Positions 32,498 to 43,700 of a DNA stretch of 60,000 bases are shown here, piece after piece. Made by a program: the position numbers and the translations under genes. Numbering within the stretch: position 1 is the first letter of the stretch; each line of letters opens with the position of its first letter. The stretch comes from Membranipora membranacea (taxonomy: Eukaryota; Bryozoa; Gymnolaemata; Cheilostomatida; Membraniporidae). The stretch is from the NCBI GenBank assembly GCA_914767715.1, contig OU612066.1, positions 15,321,001-15,381,000 of the forward strand, in the 5' to 3' direction. Below the pieces are notes generated by a model, which saw only the letters and a program-made list of their open reading frames with translations, was not told the DNA's origin and did not search any database.

Positions 32498-35400
32498 TTA
32501 GGAGCCCTTCAGCCAAATAGGTAAGGGATATTTTAAAGAGGTCAGAAGTTGCTTCAAATATGAATTGGGAGTTGCAAATACTTGTTGCAAATAAGCTCGC
32601 GACTTTTCATCCATAGGACTATAATTACGGCTCCGTCCCTTACCTCCTCCTAGACATTGGGATTTACCGCCAGAAGTCCTGAGACAGAAGAATCCTTTCT
32701 TCTCATCGTACCTAAAAACAGAGGAATAAGACGAATTAGAAACTAAAAATTAGATTTCCCATTTTGGTGAACATCAGTGTGAAGTCAGTGGAAACTTTCC
32801 CAATCTATTACTGAGGTAACCTTGACCGTCACTCAAGTCAGGGCCTCTACCACTCATGTCAACCCCATTCAATAAATTTTGACAAAACTGCTTACAAGGC
32901 ATCTATGTGGCCATGTCTATACTTGAATCATGATACAAGTAATAATATAATATATAATATATTCAGTGAATGATCGAAACGCTGTCATTGATTTCTCTCA
33001 CTGTAAACCAGATTAAATTATTTTAATAAATTAATTACTATTTATGTTGTGATTTGTGGATTTTAACAGCGATCACAAGCACCTATGATTTTAATGCTTT
33101 AGTGAACATTCAAGGAAAACTAGTTTTTCCTCAGTACGTAGAACTTTTTCTACAGGAATGAATATTATACAATTAAAATTACCAAATAAAATTTAAACTC
33201 AAGGCTTTAATAGGATGTGAGACTTTTCAGCTTGGAGTTCTTCCAATATTGCCCTCGGTGCCTTTGCACTCTACAGGTTCAGTAAAAAAACGCTTCTGAT
33301 TGCACAAAGATAATATGTCACCTCTAGGTTAAAGAGCCATTATTTTAATGAAAATAGATCAATTTTGAATAAAATAATATTAAATTACATCTAATGAATT
33401 TTTCGTAAATCCTGTTAAACCATCCCGTTGTCTCACCGCATCCCACATTATATTTACCTGGATATGGTCAAGGAACAGAAGCCACTTTTTTGAGGACATT
33501 ATCATAAAACATATCACCTAGTGCGGCGCCATATTAGGTGAGCATAATTTGCATATTATAAATTTAACTATTTTAGTTTTAAGGCTATTCAGCTTATTTA
33601 GGCATTTACAAATTTAACATAAGACACTTACTGCAAAATTTTACTGTAGTCGACGACATCAGCTAGCTTGAGGAACTTTTGAATTTGAGAAAGAACTGGT
33701 ACCGGATCTTGCTTAAATTTGTCACCATCCACATACAATATCTAAAACAAAACAGAGTACATTGGTGAGGGAACGGAGAGTCACAAACGGATCTGGTATC
33801 GCCAATGTGTGTCCTGGGTTCCCAGAAAGCCAGTTGATGAATTGTGGAATTAGCGTCAAATGCGCTTTTTGGATAACTTATGCAACTGCAAAAAATGAAC
33901 ATTAAATACTGATTAGGAGGAGCATCAAAGAAGTCAACTTTTCCTCGTGTACTCGGAGTCTGACACATCAATTCTGGTGACATTGAGGTGAGGACCATCG
34001 TGTTTTCACCACAATAATAAATAATGTACTATAAAGAGAAGGATATCATCCATAAACACTCCCACATGATTAGACTGAGCATAACTGCTACTTGGTTCAT
34101 AGTTCAAACTTTTGACAAGCAATTAATACAGCCCATGGGAATATCATGGCATTCATTCTAATTTGTGCCCTAACCCCAATCTAAAAAAAATGTTGCTCTC
34201 GCATGAACAACAGCCAAGCACTGTCCTTCCCTTCCCATCACCCAACTCTTGCCCCCACTTTACACCCAAGGGACATAACCACAACCAAAGAGCGCATATT
34301 TTTCTATGCTTTGCGTTTGATCTTTACAATGATTGATCTGTTCATCTAAGAGTACATACATTTCTGCATAAATTACTCCTCTCAGATTGGGTGTTTTCTC
34401 AGATGGAGTCTCAGATATAATTAATAGATTTCTCTAAGTACATTAGTACATCTGAGAACATTAATTCCTGCATAATTATCTCTAAGATGGGATCCATCTT
34501 GTCACGTTGTGAACAAATTTCGGTCACCTACAATCCTGGCATCGACTGCCAGAATGCAGGTAAATTGAATGTTATTCTCATAAGGTAGATATATTTTAGT
34601 GGGTCAAACCCCATCCACCCTCGTGGCCTTGAAAACATCGTTGGAACTTGCTCAGACAGCCACAATGGCTGCTGTTTTCCACAACACAATGGTCGATAAA
34701 AACATCTTTTAGGGACATAAAACGTCAGTGTTGCATTACTAGTTGTCACCAAAGTCATGTTTGACCTAATAACTTGTAAACGATTATCAGCATTATAGCC
34801 CTGATGCTAATTCTATTATCATCAATCATCAATCATCAATCAGTATTTATAATCTTTGTTATCATTGTGGTATTACACACGCTGAGAAACACTACCACTT
34901 CTATTATTATAATTTGGTTATCGATTACAAACATACGGGATCTTTCTTGGAAATTTCTCATCTGCAGTCATCGTCCTTCGCCAAGTATATCAATGTTTGT
35001 GGTCAGTTGGACAACTCGTAGTATGATTTATCACTTGATATGAGTAAACAAATTATGTACACACAAGGAAATCCCTGTCTGTACAAGAGGTTGTCATTCT
35101 CAATCATGTGAGCTTGGTTAACCATCTCAGACCAAACACCATAATATGATGTTGCATCACCATAACTTTTCATTATCAACCACCACAACACATTAGACTT
35201 TGTTGAGGACAATAGCATCAGAGTAAGGATATATCCTTACTTGATGGTAACATGTTCATACAGGCTACTAATAGCAATGATTAGTATTTATAATCTTTGC
35301 TAATAGGAATCATTGGAGACCTCAGGCTCAAGCAGCAAAAGCGGATAACTCAAAGGTCATCTCACTTTACACAGCAACTAGGACAAGCAAAATTGGAAAT

Positions 35401-38400
35401 TCCAGTTTCACTGATTAACACAGTTTTGCTGCGCTGCCAAAAAATAATCAATGATGTAATTGGGGTCACGATGGTGCAATAAACAAGAGCAGAGTAATTT
35501 ATAATATCCAGACTAGCCTGTAGGCTGATGATAACATATTTGACTTCTGATTGAAACAGAAAACTACATAGGGTCGTAGTTAAAAAGAAAATGGTAGGGG
35601 AGAAAAAAGTCCTAGGCTGGTCCGAAGCATCACAAGGAGGGGTGCTGTAGGCTATTCCCCAAGCAACTTCAGGCATATAATTAGCAAATGGACATCGCAG
35701 AGGAGCTGATTCTGACATGGATTATTCAATCATAGCGTTTATTAGGCCACTGTGTTTCATTTTTTAGGGAAGGCAGTGCTCCCCTGCCACCCCTAATAAT
35801 ACGGGCCTGCCACATATAGGTCATCGGCCTTATATATATCAGATTATAATTGATCTAACATGTCATTACTAATTGAATAAAGCACTTTTGATTGTTGTAT
35901 GGGAACTTGAACAATTGCCAGCGCGATTAAGGTGTAAGGTAGCCAGGCTCAAAATCCTACCCCATCTGATTATCGATGAATGTTATAATTGGATGCCATG
36001 TATCCTATTTCTCAATGTGCAATGAATGTCTAGGGAGATGCATAGTTTTCATCACACAAAACAAAAAGCTATCTTTGAATATCATGTGATGTCAAGTAAG
36101 GGTGATTTGGTTTCCCTGGATCAAAATATAGTCACGATGCATTTACACTGCAGATTTTTGCTTTTATATCATTGGGAGCAACCTAAAATTTACATTTTGG
36201 ACAATGTCACAAAATTCAGATTTTCGGTTGCTCCCGATGATATAAAAGCAAAAATCTGACCAAATAATCTGACTGAGTGTTCTGACTGAAAATCTGCAGT
36301 GTAAATGCACCTTTGTACTAAATGATGCTTAAAAATTAAAAATTCCTTCTCACAACATACTGTAGAATGGGTTTAAAATACGCTGTAATATTTAACGTTT
36401 TTGTGCCAAAAATGGTTCTCAAAATTTTAACGAAAATATTATTCAACTATTGACTTGGCTTCATCAATTAATTTTTACTATTGACCTGACCTCAACAATT
36501 TATTTCTACTAGGTTTTCATATTGCTAGATAAGTACAAGCACAAAACAGCTGCTGCTTACAAAAATTATGTGCTCACGTCAGGAGGGTAGACAACGCCAA
36601 TGCTCAGATGCTGCTAATTTCTTCTCTCAAACATGGAAATGCGACTGTGTGCATAACAAACTGCCAATCCTATGAGTACTTTAGTCCTTTGGTACTATGC
36701 AACACTAATCCTATGATAATTAATCATAATATACCAGTGTGAGAGCAAGCAACTCCCTGACATTAAATAAATGTTGTCAAGAATGATTACATTATTGATT
36801 TTTTACTGGTTTTTATTTTAACTATTCTATTGAGGTCGTTAATTTCGTTAACAAATATGTCGTTAATGAAACTCATTCTACAGTAATATGATGAAACTAT
36901 GCGTTGGTGTTTTTCCTCAAGCAGCAAATAACTTCTAGTGGTAAAGCGGGATGAGGATTAAATGGTTCACAGGAATGAAGTAGGCGATCTTCTGAGTTCT
37001 TATCAGTGATGATTGATATAAATGATCATTTCTCAGGTCATTGGCCGCCATATCTACCACATACTTAAGGTAATGTCAAAGACCGATCCGAATATCAACA
37101 TATCATATACCGTTGGAAAGCTGCCGAGCTACTGAAAATGAATACCTGAACAAAAACTTGATTCGATGACGTTGTTCATGTTAGGGAGGAAATGAGGCAA
37201 AAAACGCTGTTTTTGTCAATGCAGATGGAGGATTCAAATTAATCGCAAAAAATTTCAAAACATGTGGAATGTATACTTAGAGATTGCATCCATCATAAAA
37301 TTTGATTTTCTCTGATATATGACTAGTCTAAATTGACTTTTTACGTCACGCCATACAACGCATTTTTTTTTGTGAAGCCGTGAAAATATTTGAAATTTCA
37401 ATCATTAATTCACAGCAGATCATAGGCTCGAATCAAAATTAATTACGATTTTCTCTTAGAGTACTCTTCAAATGTCATACACATTGACTTTCAAAAAATT
37501 AGCTTGCATATTGCAATGACAGTAGACTCTCGAATACGGCTAATATTTTCGCCGCCTTTGCATAACGCCAAACATGCTGTCCAAATAACCATTATTGTGG
37601 CCAAACAAAGTTTTTTTGAAAGTTCTCACATACGAAGCCGCTTTCATTAACCATCCGTTGTGAATTGATGATTGAAATTTCACATATTTTCACGGCTTCA
37701 CAAAAAAAATACGTTGTATGGCGTATACATTCCACCTGATTTGAAATTTCTTGCAATTAATTTGACTGCTCAATCTGCATTGACAAAAAGAGCGTTTTCT
37801 GCCTCATTTCCTCCCTAAAATGACACAACGTCGCCGAATCAAGTTTTTGTTCTGCTATTCATTTTCAGTAGCTCGGCAGCTTTCCAGCGATATATGATAT
37901 GTTGATATTCGAATCGGTCTTTGACATTACCTTAAGAGAACGATTTATATGTCTCGACGATTCATATGTCTTGACGTAAAACAATAATGATTGTCTTGTT
38001 TTTCATTTTCTTTTATACATAAGTGATTGTCTCCTTTTTGTAGCAGACGGACAATTCTCAAATGTTTTAACAATATATAAGCTAGAGTTATGTTTATTCA
38101 GTCTCCCACCCTCCCTGGTTTATTATTAGGGCAGAGAGTTTGGTAATTCGCTGGACTGGACATTTTGTTCATTTAAGCGCATTACTAATTAATATCACAA
38201 TTTCACATCTAATTAATGCCCAAAATAATTTTTTTAAATATGCTAAGCTATTTTTTAGTTCTCTGATTTTATCGTCTATTTCGCCCTGACCATGATTTAT
38301 GTTAATTTATGTAAGTCATAATGTTTAGTTTTGCCAACTGCAGTTGGGGTCCCAACCCGTCCCCAACCTGGCGGCGGAGAACGTCTGATGATTCTTCTTA

Positions 38401-40794
38401 CCTGGTTATCAGGATAGTATTGTCTCCATTTCTCTATGTGATCATAATAGAAGCCAGGTTTGATCATATGAGTCTTCAGTCCTTGTACTGGCCTGTTAGA
38501 CTTGTCACTGTTGACGATTACGTCGTAGAAGGAATTGTCCAGTGCAGTCTGATCATTATGTTCTCTCTGATGCTGAAATACACAAAAGAAATGAATCAGA
38601 AGCCGCAAAAAGCCAATATAAAACATATACCCTAATATAAAACATTTACCCTAAAATAATCGCATAAGGAAAATATTGTCATTTCATAGTGAAATTTATG
38701 GGTAGCTAACATTTTTTCAACCTCCTTACATAATTTAATATAAACTTTTATCTAAGCTACGAAAATTCCTGCTATCAAACAGTACCAGTTACCCTAAAAC
38801 AATCCCAAGTAAACCCTGTAGGTTGCATAGTGCCTATTTTGAGTCCACTCACGTAATACCAGGAAAGAGCCCTGTCTAAAGGATTAAGTAACATGATGAT
38901 AATCTTCGCATCCGGAAGCAGAGAATAGGCTTGTTTGGGTACGACGTCGGAGTCAAAGTATGGTGCGGACTTCTCAAAGCTGAACCCCTGGTCTGGGAAA
39001 TAATCCATATACCTACAATTCAAATCATTCAAATGTAGGCAAGAATTAGACTGAACAACGGGAACGCTGGGTGTCCAGTCTTTTATGGTTAGAGTTTGTA
39101 TTTTCAATTCAAACTATTTGTGCGAGTTAAGCTTTAGCAGTGATGAGAAGTAGACTAAATGTTTGCATGAAGCAGCACCAAAATAATTAACGCCTATCTG
39201 AGTTGTTTCCTCTTATTCCTATTCATATTCCAACAGATTGCGTTGGAGCGCTCTGTGACAAAAATAAAAAGAAAGGGGCAGCCATTTTCTTCCACCTTAT
39301 CCTAAGTTCAGTGGCTCTGAGGTCACATGTAGCCTAGTTTCTGTGCTCAAACTCCTACCGGGTGACTAGAAGCAGCATTCCACTATCAACATCATCACAA
39401 CCAGCTGGTTGAGATGTGGTTGATAAAACACTTCCACTTCTAGCGACCCTGGCAACACTTAATGTGCATGTACATGTAGCTTTGAGGCTGCGGTTGGACA
39501 CCCCTGGTCGGATGGTACGGCTTACGCCTATAAACTGCCCATTTGTGGATATCAATTTGACCACTTTCACTCTAATTACGTTCATTGAGGGTCAAGAAGT
39601 CCGTGTATAGTAGTAATTATTGCCATTGTTTAAATCAGATAAGCTTGGTACCCTCCCAAAAGATTATAGTAAAAGCCAAACAGATATTGGTTTACACAGA
39701 CGTATTATGGTGAAATTGAACATTTTGATGTTTTGTTTTCCTCACCAATAAGTTAATCAAAACGGTCACCATTTGATACCATTAACCTAATTTTCCGTGA
39801 TTAATTAAAATATCTTGATGGATTGCTGGACCAAGGAGTTGTCTCTAACTCTTTGGCCAGACAGGACAGAAAGCATTGAAACCATAACAATAACCAAATG
39901 CTCACCATTCGATACCGTTAGCGTAATTTTTGTTTCCAAAAAATTGGACCTCCTCGTAAGATATAGGGCTGTCTGTGTTGGCAGTTATTCCTGGATGAGA
40001 TTTTAGGTATGTATACAGAGCAGTAGTTCCTTTAAGGAAAAAAATCATTATTTTAATACAAATTAATACTATATATAATAATACAACATAAAATGATATA
40101 ATACAAATTCAGATATGAAACATTTTAAACAGCCAGACTGATGCCTGAAGCTGTGGTTTGACGAGAGCTTGATGTTGGTCGGACAGCAATATTGTGTGGA
40201 AGGCAAAACTGATACTTGTTAACATATCAGCATCAATAAATATCATCTTTGAAACCTGGTTTCTTGAAACCTGAGAAAGATACAGATCATGGAAAGTTGC
40301 CAGTTCATTGATGTAGGCATCTTGAATTTCAAATCCGTTTATAACTATAATGGTACACCTTTCAGCCTGCATGGAGTGAATTTGACTTTGTTGTATTGAA
40401 CAAAAGCCCTGTTTAAACTACAAAAAAAAGAGACATCACGGACAGTGGAAATAAAAAAACTGCTGCATCTGTGCAGTTGCTCAGCCATAATTTAGTATTG
40501 TCATTAGAACGCACCTGTTTTCTGTGGTCCCACGATAAGCAAGGAAGGCAGCTTATTGCAATTTTTCTCTTCATTCCAAATTTCAAAATGCTTTTTATCA
40601 CTGCAAGGATTCAGCCATACGGGATCTTTGTCAGACTTGTATTTTTTAAAGTATAACTCTGCCATTTTTGTCGGGTGGGCACCTCTTAGTTGAAGGGTGG
40701 TAGCATTTCTAAACAGCTGAAACACCTTGTCAAATGTGTAGATCGCTAGCCTGTCATTACCGTAATTCTGCTGATGCGTCATGTATACATTCAC
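32498..40794 (-). CDS. NDST: NDST exons 6-11: sulfotransferase half
   Basis: Exon 6 (40794-40515) carries the linker, with [12 protein letters not shown], and runs into the PAPS loop, which is split at a phase 1 intron (GPQKT then GTTAL). Exon 7 has [13 protein letters not shown]; exon 8 [12 protein letters not shown] and the LNPLDRA loop; exon 9 HQREHND and [14 protein letters not shown]; exon 10 ILYVDGDKF; exon 11 the disulfide hairpin [19 protein letters not shown] and the C-terminus LPIWLKGS. The intron between exons 9 and 10 is the largest in the gene (4.66 kb) and holds the 873-bp palindrome. Confidence 0.95.
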
Positions 40795-43700
40795 CTGCAA
40801 GGAGGCATAAGTGACATTGGATTACAATGGAGCATTATTTGATGAAAATTAGGAGTTATCACATCAGAGAAAAGGAGGAAGCAACTCAACATTTTATTTA
40901 ACCAACATTTGATCTATGTTATGGCTGACTCTCCGTGACTAGACAATTGTGTTGGCCCAAACCACCAATCAGCGCAAACAAATTGATCTAATCTGTGACT
41001 GTATTTGGTAATGAGGGATTATATATATACTCAAGTTGCAACGTTTTTTTATGGCTGCAACCACTGAAGTAAATTTTACACATATTGGTGGTTGTAAATG
41101 AGAACCTCTCATACATTAAAAACAAAAGACTTTACTGTAGCAACTCAATTGCAACTCAAATGAATTAAATTTACTTTTATAAGCTGACTAGTCACACATA
41201 AAGTTATCAGGCATATCCATTATGACCATATAGGTCCTCAATATTGTATATATCCCATACTATATGATATACAATATCGATGACAGATGTTTCAGCTAGG
41301 ACCTCAACTATTTCACCACAATCTACATCATACTCACATAGTTGTACAGGATAGTATCAAATAATTCACCACCGAATATATTATTTTCCAGTCTTGCAGG
41401 ACCTCCAGGGTAATCATCATACTTTAGATTCTTTGTATAAAGTCCACAGATTTGTCTTGGTAACACCTAAAGGAAGCATAAATAAGCAATGTGGCTGAGA
41501 ACGGCTCTAAATGAGTTGTATGCTTGCTGCAATTAGCTTAACGCATTATGATTTATGCATTATGCAATGCTACTTCTTGACACACAACCATGAAATTGAC
41601 AAAGAGTTAAGTTAATTTAGTGCAGACAGACAGACAGACGGACGGACTTATCACTTTGTACCTACTGTACCTGTACTTTGGTACTTCTAACTTCAATCAA
41701 CAATGTCCAAAATAAAATCTCAAGATTTTAGTTATTTGCCTGTTTTGACAATGACTTTTGATGACACAGTATTTGAAACTTTTACGTAAGTTAAAAGTGT
41801 CCCATAAGTTCTCATGATCCCAATAGATTTAATGAGCGTGGTGGCAAGACGTATTGTGATATATTTTTGACATCACTTTCGATGAGGAAGCTTACATATG
41901 ACACCTTCCCAGACGATATCATTTGAGTTGTTATCCAGCCATATTCAGCCCATCATTGAATTTCCATAATGCAAACTTCTTTGGAGGTGACATCACTGAT
42001 CGCTTCTCGGCCTATTGGCTAAGATCAAAGTGTCATAGCTAATGGCTGATTAGTGCCTGTTTCAGTTTCTGGCAGCTTGCTGCACACTCACGATTAGAAG
42101 GTCCACCATGGCCTCACCTCTAGGATGCATCCTAGCTTGCTAGGATGTATCACACTCTCAGTATGAGGACTCCGGGCAACTTGCGTCCCTCTTTAGGGGC
42201 AGCCCACCCTCTGTTTTGTCATAAACAGGGGGAGGTGACATCACCGAGTAGAATGGAAAGGGCCAATGCATGAGTGATTTCTCAATTTGAACTCTGACGC
42301 TGTTGTATTGCATGCGCAGTGATGCTTGTCATGGTATCTCTGTCCACAATGAATCCAGATTGAACCTGAACAGATGACTTCAAAGTTCTTGACATCATGG
42401 AAACTAAGTGATTGTCACGGGTACTATTCTAGACAGACTGATAGAAAAAAATCTTCATACCTGTACACCACTGTGAATGAATCCTTTTCTGGCATATTGT
42501 TGTTTGAGGTGTGGATATTCTTCCGTAGAGGTTACTGAAATGTTCCACACGGTTTTCCAGGCTCTGTACAGCTGCTCATGAACTGGATATACTCCAGAAT
42601 GGTGAGGCGCGACAGTGTATGTCGGATCTATCGGTATGTTATGCTCCTGCAAAACAAAGCACCCAAATGGATTTAAAACAGCCTTTCCATCAACAAGGAC
42701 TGTCAATATGATAACATCAGCTAAGAAATCAGTGGAAGATGCAAACAATCACATCAACAGTTTGATGGGGCTGTCACATCTCTAGATTTGAACTATCTGA
42801 CTTGCCCCTTGTTGCATTTTTAGTAACTGTTTTTTACATATGAACTGGTAAATGATGATGACATAAGCTGATAAATAAATAAAAAACAGTCGGGTCAAAT
42901 ATTCGGAGCAACAATTTTAGTATTGTAGCTATCCAGGTTTCCATAATGCTACAATCATCTGTTCAAGCTGATGCAGACTTTGCTCCAGCCTTACATAGAT
43001 CTGACTGCTATGAACGAAGCTGCCTACCCTAATAGTACTTGAGAATTCCAAAAAAGTTCTTAAATAAGCGGTTTTGTTAACATCAATTACCTCTAGACCT
43101 GGGCAGTCTTGACCATTATTATTGCCAGATAGCTGAAAGTGTGCTTATTATCTGATCCGCACTTTGATTGGATCATTCGGGCTTGCTACCCTTCCACTAA
43201 TAAACTGCGACTGATCAGTAGAGGGGAAGTAATTCCAAATACAGTCAAACTGGACCCAATGAACCACCTCTAGTAGTTCATTGCTGGACCAAATTTGATC
43301 TATATACAACATACTAAGACACTGTACATGTTATTACCAGTGCGAAAGCCTTGTTCTTCTGGAACTCTCTGATTATATCATTGACATCGGTAAACTTGTG
43401 AGCTTGTATGTGTGAGTAGGTGTGGTCAAACCAACTGAACTCATTCACAACCTCTGAAATACAACAGACAAACACTGCATAAAATAAAGTCTTACAAAAA
43501 CAGTCACAACAATCTCTTTGTCAGACTGGAGGGTATTCTCATTAAATACACCCAAAATAACAATTAACTGATCTGTTTCTGAGTGAGTGTGCACGACCTG
43601 CTAGGATCTCGCTACTAAATTGCTCACTCGTTGATGGAACTATATACATTCTGAGCAAGGAGTATCTAACTCCTTGTTCTGAGTGAGCAATTTTGTCTAC

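Larger units (their letters stand above)
33742..38401. other. NDST: Largest NDST intron (between exons 10 and 9)
   Basis: 4.66 kb. Contains a small MITE (36138-36309) and the 873-bp palindrome (37064-37936). A 118-codon minus-strand open frame at 35362-35718 has no domain and is not called. Confidence 0.6.

Noticed and set aside
33663-33998. 111-codon minus-strand open frame overlapping NDST exon 10
   Set aside because: It is in a different frame from the exon and mostly intronic; the exon's own frame gives clear NDST sequence.
35362-35718. 118-codon minus-strand open frame in an NDST intron
   Set aside because: No domain, no splice partner in phase, and unremarkable composition for AT-rich intronic DNA.
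41999-42033. A functional U2 snRNA gene
   Set aside because: Only the first 33 or so bases match; the branch-point recognition and Sm regions are absent.
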